Assembly: GCA_036852015.1 (NCBI GenBank)
Contig: JAANDG010000012.1
Span: 612,121 to 676,120, forward strand
DNA length: 64,000 nucleotides
Direction: 5' to 3'
Origin: Pelodera strongyloides
Taxonomy: Eukaryota > Nematoda > Chromadorea > Rhabditida > Rhabditidae
Both the position numbers and the translations under genes were made by a program. The notes beneath the pieces are model-generated. The model had not been told where the DNA came from. It saw only the letters and a program-made list of their open reading frames with translations, and ran no database searches. This document shows positions 24,801 to 36,900 of this stretch, piece after piece (position 1 is the stretch's first letter; each line of letters opens with the position of its first letter).

Positions 24801-27800
24801 TGATGACTAAGTGACGCGGCGCCCTACGCGCATACCATTCATTCCGCTTATTAGAGACAGGACGGGTTTTCTAAACCATAACTTGTAGTGTACATCTCTC
24901 TCTCTATCTCCCTCGAAGGACTTATTCATCAAAAAAGATAAAGCATAAAGTTTTCACAACATTCACTCACTGACATACTGCAAAAGCTAGTGCAAATGCA
25001 AGGAAGTAAGCTTCAATGAAAAACATACAACACAATAATCAATAACAATGAATGAGTAAAAGCTCTAATCACTACAAACAAAAGTCTAAACATTGTCTGT
25101 GACGCGGGCACTTTTTAGTAGAAAAGTGTTTACACAGTCGGCCTTTTTTGTGTCGCCGATATTCCCCTTATTTTGGTCAATAAATACATTGTGTGATAGG
25201 GCAAGAGGCAATAAACCCCCAACCAATGGCTGAATCATGAAGCAAACAAATATATATACAGACAGTCTACGCCCACAATAGGATTCGTCGAGTGTGGAGG
25301 TTAAAGCTTTGCGAAACATCACCACCACATTACGTGACGACGTGCTTTTCCATTTCGAGGCAATAGGCAATATGGATAAAAATCTAGATTTCCAGAGCTA
25401 CAGTATGATTGACTTAAAAGACATCAAGGGAAATGGACCTGTCAAAGAGCACGATTATATAAATAGTTGAAAAGAAACTCTTACAAACGCCTATGCTAGA
25501 TTTATTGCGTTTTATTGGTTTTATCCATTTCATCTAATAATAATAAGCTCCCACAATGTTTACACACCTGTGTTAATTGCCCCTTGGGATTGGGTTACAA
25601 TTATTTTGTGCACTGTTGACAAGACTGGGTATCAACTTACAAATGAGTGCTGAAAGCTCTTATAACAGTATATTATCTGAAGAATGTTCAGTTAAAGGAC
25701 GGAAATGAAAAACTAAAATTTGTATCTCAGAGCGGCTATCTATGCGTGTGTTGTTAGGTTGTACGGTTGTAGATTTGCTATGTGATGGCTAAGCGGGTCA
25801 GATAAGAATCTGTCTAAATGGGCGGCATATCTGCACGTTTCACCCTATATACAGGATGAGGAAAAAAGGAAAGGAAAAGTGTCACAAGGAAACAGAATAA
25901 GAATTATCACCAGCCAGACAAAACAAAAAGAAACGCTTACAACTGTCTATCCAGAAACTTTCTATGTGATTAACAGGATAACCATCGCGAGCAGATTGTA
26001 TTTAAACACCAATGAGTGCATCCAAGAATGAAAAAAGAAACCGATCTACTGATGTTTCGGCAGATAAAGGTATTAAAATCACGAAAGGCGTCAAGGCATA
26101 ACACATAACATACAATCAACATAGTGTGTGAACGTAGGTAATGACAAAAAAAAAGAGCAAAGAAAGAATAATCACAAGTCTCACCTTACGATATGGCACG
26201 AAGTTAGAAAGTGAGGCGAAGTTCGATGAACCGGTCGAGACTGCACCAATACAGTAACTTTCCCGGATGGCGATGCTGAAAAACACAATCAGAATCAGTC
26301 TTCTGACACCATGGCATAAACTCGTTGGCGCTCTGACCGACGACACCACCATCCGAATTAGCATATTGCATAAATTTAGACGGTGGTCTTGAGCTCGTAG
26401 CCATACCACCGTCGGGATTAGAATATTAGGTATGGTGAAAATCAGAAACGTATCATAAAGCGATACAAGTTTCGGTAACGCTTCATATATTCGGATGGTG
26501 GTTTTGAGCTTTTCCCGACGAGTTTTATGCCCTGTCTGACACAACATAGTTGCGAAATAGGCTCGAGAAACAAGGCATATATTTAATACAACCACTTACC
26601 CGTATGGCGATGTTGAAAAATATAATCAATTACATGCACTTCAATAAGTCATCATACAAGCAAAATTTTGCAATAAGTCTAATAATCAGTAATCTTCTGA
26701 CACAACAGAATGGTTCAAGTTCAAAAACATGCTCATAGAACATACCTTTATTAAAAACAAAAACTCACAAACAAATTAGTAAATAGCAGCAACAAGTTCA
26801 CTAAACATGTAAAACACCACGATGTGGCATATATATGACTTGTAACTAGGATTAAACGAGCTCAGAAATACCAAATCCAACGCCATAACATGATCTCTAC
26901 TTCTACTTAAACCGCCAGTTTGCACCTTTAAATTCCACAAGCTGATTACAGCCTGAAGCTTTTACCGTACATTTGGACTTCAAATCACTTTCGAAAAGAT
27001 TAGATTTAGTCGATTTCGTTCGGCTGTTCGGCATCCCAAACAAAATACACAGCAAAACAAACCCCTACATTTCACCAAAATTCTACAACTGAGGTCAAAT
27101 ATTAAATATAACAAGAATCCTCATATAAACAGTATGTAGCTCATAGCTCTTACAATTAAACTATAATTGATTGACATCAGAAAAAGTAGAAGAATACCCG
27201 AATGTGAGCACAACACAACACACACGCAAAAATTAACTAACTAATTATATTATAGGTTAGGGACGCCTTAGGATACGGCAAAAATTAGTAATAAATAACA
27301 AGAACCCATTATTACATGCAAAATCACAAACAAAAAACATCACAAACAAAGAAGCAAAATAAATAAAAAAAACTCTTCTATATGAACAATGAACATCTAT
27401 ACGATATCTACATACTATCGTGGCCCAAGGCCAAACTAATAAAAAATCTGAGACGGAGGGACGATCTCAAACAAGGTAATTTATACGACATTAGAGATGC
27501 ACAAACTCTTTCACAATTCGCACATATTGTTTTCACCGAACTCACGAAGAAACAGTTTCCAAATCAGTGTGAAATGGAAAATGGATTGACTGCACAACAC
27601 ACGCATGCACTAATATCTTGCGTGCACTTGAGAAACAAATGAATAAGGTAATCAACTCATCTACTATCGGAAAGTTCTTTCGCTCGGCAGTCAATCACAT
27701 CCAAAACGGTGGCAGTAGCACAGTTAGACGGAAATTGTGCACGTACTTTTGATTTCATGGGAAGGAATGACCAGGAACCGGATAACACCTAAACATGCTC

Positions 27801-27979
27801 ATAATAGTCATAAGGAATTAACGATTCCGAATTGGGACTCTTGACAGCCCCTCGTGATAACGTTTAAGAGAACTACAATTCTATTTTAGGCACAGTACAT
27901 CTGTATTTAAATTAATTCACAATGACTCCAACCGGTCAGTCTCGCAATCAACTCACTAGCTCTTGCTCTTACAATGCTA
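21844..27979. other. Gene-poor stretch upstream of exc-4
   Basis: About 6.1 kb without an exon I can support on either strand. It probably holds the exc-4 promoter at its left end and the 3' region of the POT1-like gene at its right end. It contains a tandem duplicate of a 22-bp unit starting TATTATGCATTAGTAG (about 24234-24255 and 24260-24281), a CT-rich microsatellite near 24893-24915, and diverged direct repeats at 26230-26740. Confidence 0.45.
26230..26740. repeat. Diverged direct repeats
   Basis: The phrases CGGATGGCGATGCTGAAAAA and CGTATGGCGATGTTGAAAAA, each followed within about 100 bases by AATCTTCTGACAC or a close variant, occur near 26264 and 26601. Variants of GGTGGT(C/T)TTGAGCT occur near 26380 and 26499. 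They look like decayed copies of one unit. An open frame across them on the minus strand is not convincing. Confidence 0.5.
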
Positions 27980-30900
27980 TTATAGGACAGGTTCTACGGT
28001 ATCTCCTCGATTACTCAAGTAAGAGAAGCATACATGAAAACCCACCTTTACACGATCGAGAATCTCATTTAGCTTTGTTTTATAAGTTCCTTCCTCCACT
28101 ACCGACAAAAATTTTAAACTTTCAGTTGCGAGTAACTTGTTTTCGTGATCTGCTGCACTCTAAATACGTATTTCGAAAAACAACATCTTACAATATATAA
28201 ATAGTAAAACAGTAGTAACACATTGCCGAGAGCAGTTGCATTATTCCTAAACAGCAGACAAGGATCGGCGCTAAATCACACATAGCGATAGCGATTTTCA
28301 ATCAATGCAGAACATATACGTAATGAAAACTTACAAAAACTCCTTGAGGGATCCTCAGCTCGATAAACCTCTTCCGATCGTTCTGCTGAAAAAATGCAGG
28401 CATTTAACATACACTTCGACTTCGATAAATACTAAGGTGAAACAGAGTCGTCATTACATTTACATAGGAGGAAACACTTCTAAGCAAAGTCAGCAACTTT
28501 TTATTGTAAAATGGTTCAAAAACATAAATATATAACTCACTCACACGAAAAAGGACAGGGATGTTCACACGAAACGTGAGCCCCATTGGATTCAGCACAT
28601 TCTCTCCTGGAATGATTCGTTTGAAAAGAAACCATACTTACTGTACTGCACAAAGCGAAACGTTTACGATCCCATCGGAAACATACAAGAAAGGATTTTT
28701 TTCTGCATTGTACCGATGATACTGGCAAAACCCATACGTAGTCTAGTAGTCTTGTCTAACGGCGCAATTAGTGGCTACGGGTAACGGGGAACAACGTCAA
28801 ACTTACTCAGGAAGCATGCGGGACAGAACTTTGGAGGGCAGTTTCGTTCCACGTTCTCCTGTAACACAAAATCTCCAATTCCAATACACGAGAAATTCAG
28901 AGCACGGCAAACAAATATACTTGTTACAGTATCACAAAAAAAGAAAGTCCTGAGTGGTGGTGGTTGTCTGAATTTAGGTATAACACAAAAAAAACCTACA
29001 ATGTGAGAACACTTGGAGCATTCGAGGCACCATACTGATGCATAATCCTTCCACGGGTTGTCCATGCGATCCGGATAGGCAACGACAAAACTTAATATGT
29101 TTAATATGTAAATTGAGGACAATGTCACGAATTTCGTAATTTCATGTACAATGGAAATATCTTATTCTTAGTGGTGTTGCAAAGATGTGGCATAAACAAC
29201 CCTTTTCATTCCTCATTTTTCGGTCTATATACAATAGTAAATATTCTCTACAAAACTGCAAGTTTTCTCTCAACAACAAAGCCTCACTTTGACAGACAAC
29301 ACACTTCCCCGACATTCATCTCGGAAACAACACATGCTTCCTGATCCCATGAAACAGACGGGTTTTCAGCCACCTTCTTGTGCAATTTGAGGATGAAGTG
29401 CTGACATTTGCTCCTCAGAAGGAAGGTTTGAAGCTGTAATAGACTACGAAACATTATTTATTAATTTGACCGCAAGGTCGGAATCCCATTGTCCTGAATG
29501 GAAATGTACACATGTTTACGCCAATAGAGGGAGTAGACGTAGAGTATGTACAACAACCACAGATCTGAACATTCTAATTGATTCCGCTATCGATTTTACT
29601 ACGCACTTCTTTCTGGGAATAAAATGAATCCAAGTGCGAGTCACCTCTTCAAGCAATGCTCCGCCCTTTTCCAAGAATAGGTTCGTTGCCTTTCCGACTT
29701 CTCCTCCCTCTTCATGTCCCTGGAAGGTGATTGCCACCGAGGTTGATGGCTGAGGAGGCACTTCGACTTGAGCCGTCGCAGTCGACACACTAAGCTGTAT
29801 TCGTATTAGGATACGGTTAAGGTTTCGTTTACTGCTAAGGCCTGTAGTCAACAATCTCGCCTTAAATCGACCGAACTTTTTACCAGACGGGCCCAAATTT
29901 TTTACCTTACCTTACACGGAAATGCAGTTATATACAGAATGCGTTCAAATACAAACGTCGTACCGCACTAAACCGCGAATTCAGTTAAATAGTTAGCAAA
30001 GAATTTCCACACATTAGCTCTAGTTCTAAAACATATCAAAATAAAAAGGAATCGCGAACCGAATTTTGCGCCTCAGTGTCTGGAACGATAGAGTCGTCCC
30101 CAAACAAAGTCGACCTAGACTTCTTTGACGGGCGCCCCTCAGCCGATTCCTCAGACAGCCTCTTAGATAATGCACGCCCTGAAGACTCTGACGCTCCTTC
30201 GCATGGCGAATCCGCCATCGGATACGCCAGACGTATTGGGCACCGCGCTAGGGTACTTGTAGACTCCTTATTGTCCTCGGGAAGCGCCTGTACAGCAGAT
30301 GCATATGAGCCAACAGGGTCAGCATTTTCCTGGATCTGCAATAATTAACAATTAGGCAACCTGACGAAAAACGGTTTGTCGGGATCACTTACAGTTACAG
30401 AAATTCTACTACCGTTACTTACTAACTCGTCAACCCTAATTTCCTTTCCATTATTCCAAGTTGATAAAAAGGTCGTCAGTATGGAAATGGAGATCGGACC
30501 AGAAACCTCAACGGCTGGCATAGACTTGTTCCGGTTGTGGCAGTAAACGTGTTGTTATGTAGCACCATATTAGGTAGGGAGCGCAAACACAAATCCCATA
30601 GTAGCAGAAGCGAGTGAAAATGCACTAGACTACAAACGGCTCTAAGTGCAAATTTCATACGCGCCTACCTCATCGATTTTCGCATGATCAATTCCGTGTT
30701 CATCACAGTACTGTTCGACTGTCGCTCGACACACTCTAAAATGCAAGAAGGCAGTAATAATACATGTTTTTTGGTACGACAGATGTTTTTTGGTACGACA
30801 GATAAGGCCGGTAGATGTGAACTGACAACGATATTTGTGGCCACCAAATTTGTAATGAAATGTATTTGTTAGACTTCCACGGGTCACGCTTAGGCTTAGG

Positions 30901-33900
30901 ATCTGACTCGGGTGCTTCGCGTGCACATAGTCCGTAGAAGCCCTTTCGTTAAAAAGGAACCAAACACCAAACCAGGTTACAACCCATGACAAAGGATGCA
31001 CATGACACGCATGCATGTACAACTCAGTACACGGATGCATACGCATGAACGGTACACGCATGAACAGCCAAAAAAAACATACTGTTTAACTGCCAACCCT
31101 TTGTCGCAACCGACTAGTCGGACCAACTTCTTTCCGGGATAATAGTTATCGTTCATAACGAGATAGGCGTAGCGCGGAGAATGTACGGACATGGCGTAGT
31201 TGATATTACCAAGTAACACGATATCGCCGGCCTGTTGATGGTATTTTATAAATACGAACTACAAGAATAAGAAATATAAGTAAGAAAAGAAGCAGAAAAC
31301 TCATTATGATTCAAATTCAAGTTACAGACCTTATAGACGACGAGAAAGGCGTCGAAATTGGAACGGAAAATAACCGCATCGCATGCCTAAGGATATTATC
31401 CATTCACAATACCTTCAATATTATAGTTTACTTGCGACTCAAAAAATAACCCAAACAAACTTACGCGGCACTTATTGAGCGAAACCTTATGTGGTCCGTA
31501 AACCAAGACGTCAACACGTCTTCCTTCCGAAGCATTGTACACCGGATCGGTTGCACGCGACTAAACATAAACATATCCGCACAATACCACAAACAAATAC
31601 TCTTGAGAGATGAACTAGCTTTAACAAATACGATTGAAACTAAGAGACTCGTGGCCCCACTTGGAATTGTGAAAATAAAATACTTTCTTAAAAAGTTTAC
31701 GGAAGGAAGTTCGCGATTATGGTGCAGTATGCCGGTTAGCCCATATACACGTTTATATAACAGATTAGAAAGGCTCACTATCCATTGTTTTATATCTCGA
31801 TCCGGCACGAGCTTAAGGGTCTCATTTTTTCCACCTGCTTGAATTCTCACCATTTTTTCACTGAAAAAAAAACAACTAGAGAGAAGTAGCAGCAATCTGA
31901 ATCAATTTAACCGTTGAGAATCCCCCAACCAGCAATAATCTAGCAAAGTATAATTACGTGATTACAGACATTCCCCCGAGCATATCACTTTGAAGTAATT
32001 CAATGAAACCTATGACTTACAGATTTAAAAAAAATATCAAATGCCGAATTAAGAATTAGAAGTTAATGGCGTCAATATCTTAGACGTTGCAAAAAGAACA
32101 AAACTTACCATAATTTCCCGCCATCCCAACATCTCAACCTTGTAGAATTTTGTACAGTATGAAAAATACCGAGGACCTTAAAAAATTATCCTCATACTCA
32201 TACATATACATCGCAAGGGGAAACGCCTACACCTACAAGGAGAAATGTAAGTCATAATTTTACACTTTTCGTCAACTGCATGAAAATTTGTTCTGCGTAA
32301 GGAAGTTTCTTTAAATAAACATCAGGTTTCTTACAACGAACACTAAAAGCACCTCAACAACCAGGTCCGAATATCGCCTTGGCCCAAAATCCTTCAGAGG
32401 GATGCATTCTTGAAGTTGGGACTCCGAAGCGACGTTCTACAAGCAAGCATGATGTCGTAAACAATGCAAAATAAGAAACAAACCAAAAACGTAGTGCAGA
32501 AAGAAGTACATATTTGTTAACCAGCCCACGGGAAAGGTCTACGGGCATGTGCCACCTTTCTTATTTACTTGAGTACTTACGTAACTAGAAATGTTAAATA
32601 TCCGAAAGGCTTACCCCTTGATCTACTGAAGCTGATGACGCTGTGCTCTCGAGTGAAGCAGTCCTGCTCTGGTCCTGAACACCAGAGCCACTTCGTCGTT
32701 GGGACTGTTGAGCAATTTCGCCATGTCTCGGCTGTGAAGTGCTTGGGCCAGCTGTCTGAACGTCAGAAGGAGCGGCAACTAATTGCCGAGCCCGAAAGAC
32801 CAGCTTGGCGAACTGAAAAAAAGCCAGTGTAATATTGGGAAACAAGGCAATCTCGGTGTCAATATCGGACTATGTTCAATACGATTCCAACGCATCAAAT
32901 AGCATAACTTGCATAACGCAAGTCCGCGAGTGAATAGCATAAAGTGGCCAGAGTGGAGTTGCATCACTCTCAGGGCGCATTCGAGATGGACATTTTCCTA
33001 CCCTTTCCGGAAAAGAAAAAGACAACTTTTGGTTCAAGATGGACCACCAGAAAAGATTCCTATTGCCACGCATACACATGCAAATGATAGATTGATCGTG
33101 TTATGTATCAAGATATGACTTCTGTGATACAAACAGATCTGAGCGCCAAGAGTACGACCAGTAGAATAATAGATTTATTACGAAGTAGAAGAGTCGATAT
33201 AATGAGCAATGAGTGTTAGGCCGTAGCCTTTATATACGGATGGCTACGTGCTGACCAAACACCAATAATGTAAACACTAATAACTTGCGGGTAGTCGCAA
33301 TTAGATAATTTGCCAACGGCAAGACATAGTGTGTTTCACTGATCACTAACAATAAGGACGAAAAGATCAGTGAGCAAATGTGAGTGATTAACTAAACACA
33401 TTATAGTAACAAACTACACATATAAATAATTCTCAGGTATATACAGTAATACCTAACACCTCCAACCTTAGTATTTAAGTTATACTTAAAACAAGAAAAC
33501 GACAATTATACTAATGGCTTAGTAACGCTTATTTGACGGGTTGATATCCATCTTCGTCGTTGTCTTCCTTGCCCGGCTGGATCGACGTAGTGGCGGGGTA
33601 GTTGTCACAGCTGGTTGCGGCGTAGAGGCAGCATCTTGGAATACCTCTTCATCATCCGGAACAACGTCTGGTACCGTCGGTGCGGTAGTACATTCAACTG
33701 TTTCAGCAGTGGTATCAGTTGACGGTTGAGTCCTTAGCAGAGGCTTAGACTCTTTCAGGTTCGACTGGGGCAGTGGGTTGATGTCGAATGCATCAAGCAA
33801 GATGTCATAGGCTCGACTTCGGGTGGTGACAGTCCTTGGCCTCATCTGGTTAGCAGGTCGGCGGATAAGGTTCTTCCGTCCTTCAATCCTCACATCGTAC

Positions 33901-36900
33901 ATCACAGTACCGTTCTTCTTCACTACCGTAGCTTCCATCCAAGTAGGCTTACTCGGAACTTTGTAGTCATAGATATAGACTAAGTCTCCGGGATTGAAGA
34001 CTGTAGCCTTCGAACCATGTTTCTTGTTGAACTGCTTTTCCATACGTTCGTCCTTGACGAGCTTCCTCTCAGGCCTGGGTTTCAACAAATCCCATGACGT
34101 GCGCAGCTTTCGATTTAGAAATGCTTCAGCTGGCGACTTTTCTTCAGGAACTGTAGATGACGGCGTCATCCTGTATGATAGCAGAAACGTCTGAAGATTC
34201 TCTGCCGGGCTTCCCTCCCCCTTCAATTTCAGCAGCGCCCGCTTGAAAGTGTCGACGAACCTCTCCGCTTGTCCGTTCGATTGCGGGTGGAATGGTCTCA
34301 TATGTCTGATTCCATTCTTTGCACAGAACAACGCGAATTCAGCACTGGTGAATTGTGTTCCGTTGTCTGTTACCAGCGTATCTGGCATACCGAATTGCGA
34401 GAAAATCTTCTTCAGGTTGGAGATCGTAGCAGACGTCGTGATGCGATCCATGGCAACGATTTCTGGCCACTTACTATAAGCGTCAACGACAAGCAAATAG
34501 TACTTTCCTTCAAGTGGACCAGCAAAATCAGCGTGTACTCGTTCCATTGGTGCACTAGCCTTGCTCCACGATTCCAAATTGGTCTTTGTCGGTGCTTTCT
34601 GAGCACGATTGCAGTTTGCACAGGACTTCACCATGTTCTCAATATCCTCGTCAATGAATGGCCAATAAACTAGCGATCTTGCGAGCGTCTTGGTTCGAAC
34701 AATTCCTTGATGTCCCTGATGCAACTGACGAAGAATCCGTCCCTTGAGTGCGGCAGGAATGACTATCCTTTCACCAAACCAGAGGATTCCGTTAGATTCT
34801 GACAGCGATGTTTGTCTGTTGGCGAACTGACTGATGTCTCTCGAGAATTTTGTTGGCCAATTACCAGTTCTGTGAGCTTTCAGGACCGCTTGAAGCGTCT
34901 TGTCCGTCTCAGTAGCCTCACTCAGAACGTTCGCGGTAACTGGTAGGGCGGCAATAGTACGGTAGTGTTCGTCTCTGAACAACACCGTTTCGACTCTTGC
35001 AATCACTTTGTCCTCGTCGGTTTCTTTCTGATCCGCGATCAACCTTGAAAGAACGTCGGCGCATCCCATTTCAGCGGTCGGCTTGAATACGATCTTAAAA
35101 TCAAAGCCTTTGATGAACACAGCTCAACGTTGAAGTCGGTTGGCGCTTGTTACGGGGATACCCTTCTTCGATCCGAAAATCGACACGAGAGGTTTGTGAT
35201 CGGTCACGAGAGTGAATTTGCGTCCCATCAGGTATTTGTAGAACTTCTTCATGGCCCAGAAGATCGCGAGACCTTCCTTCTCAATCTGACCATAGTTCTT
35301 TTCAGCTGTTAGTAGAGTTCGTGTGGCATGCTCCACTGCTATATGTGTGCCATCCTTCATTCGATGCAACAGCACCGCGCCTAGACCATACTGATATGCA
35401 TCCGTGACGAGGACCAACTCCTTCTTAGGATCGTAGTGGGCGAGCAGCATTGGCGAGGCGACGATCTTCTTGACCTCGTCAAAGGCATTCTGACACTCTT
35501 TGTTCCAGTTCCATTTGACATCTTTCTTCAACAGTTCGTCGAATGGTGCACGCAACTTGTGCAATTCCTTTATGAACCTGCCGTAGTAGTTGATCTTGCC
35601 GATGAAAGAGCGTAGCTGACTGACGTCTTTCGGTTCGGGCATCCTCAAGATTGGCTCTATCTTGGATGGATCAGACTTGCGACCTTCTGCCGAGATAATC
35701 ATCCCAAGGTACCTTATCTCTCTTGCAGCAAAGGTGCACTTCTCGAAGTTGACGTGGAAACCATACTCCGAGATCCTTTTCATACAGGCATCTAGGTTCC
35801 GATTGTGTTCCTGTAGCGTTCTACCAGAAACTATCACATCGTCAAGGTACGCGCAACAACCTTCGATACCGGCAATCATAGCGTCCATGATCTTTTGGAA
35901 GATCCCAGGAGCTGTCTTGACTCCAAAACACAGTCTGTTGTAACGGTACAATCCTCGATGAGTATTGATGACGAGCAAGTCCTTGGAGTCGCCCTCTAGC
36001 TCAACTTGTAGGTAGGCATCCTTAAAATCGAGCGTACTGAAGACGGTTCCACCGTTCAGTGTTGTCATTATATCTTCTGCTGTTGGAATCGGGTGTGCAA
36101 AGTCTTCCAGTGCATCGTTCAGTCCTGTACTGAAATCGGCGCAGACTCTCACACTGCCATTCGGTTTCTTAACACAGAGAATCGGAGCGGCCCACGGAGA
36201 ATATGTGACGCGCTCAATGACTCCAAGTTGCTCTAGCCGGTCCAGCTCCTTTTCCACGTTTTCCTTGTAGTGAATTGGTACCATTCTCTTTGGGCTAAAA
36301 ACTGCGTTTGCCCCTTTCTTGAGCTGGAGGCTCGCTTTGGTCTTCTTGCAGAGACCAAGCTCGGTGGAGAATACATCAGAGAACTGCGTCTTGAGCGTAG
36401 CAACGTACGTCGCAGCAGATTCCCTCGATGATGATGTAGTGATGGAAGGCTTTCCGGAGACCCGATTACAAACAGCATCCAACATAGATCTGAATGACGG
36501 TAGACGCTCCAACCAGTCCAGGCCTAGGAGATTCATCCTAGCGGTGACGTGCACGACCTCGACGATCACCTCATCCTGGTAAGACGCGTTGCACTCGAAA
36601 GAACCAAACAATTCGAGCTGCTCTCCATTTGCTGCGGTCGCGACTATACTTGGGGATTTCAAGTTTGGTCGACCCAGCATCTTCCATGTGGCCTCAGAAA
36701 TCAGCGTTAAATCTGAGCCGGTGTCCAGTTGAAGTCGCACCTTCTTTCCGTTCATCAAAACGTTAACGAATCTGCGGCCGACAGATCGTGAAGACACTTC
36801 ATGGACCTTTCTGTTGCTTTGTTTGTCCTTCTGTTGACAAACCACGGCGTAATGCCCTCTTCTTCCACACTTGTTACAAGTTACTTCCTTTGCGGGGCAA

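Noticed and set aside
26116..26595. 159-codon minus-strand frame
   Set aside because: It crosses diverged direct repeats, with no splice-phase partners or recognisable domain.
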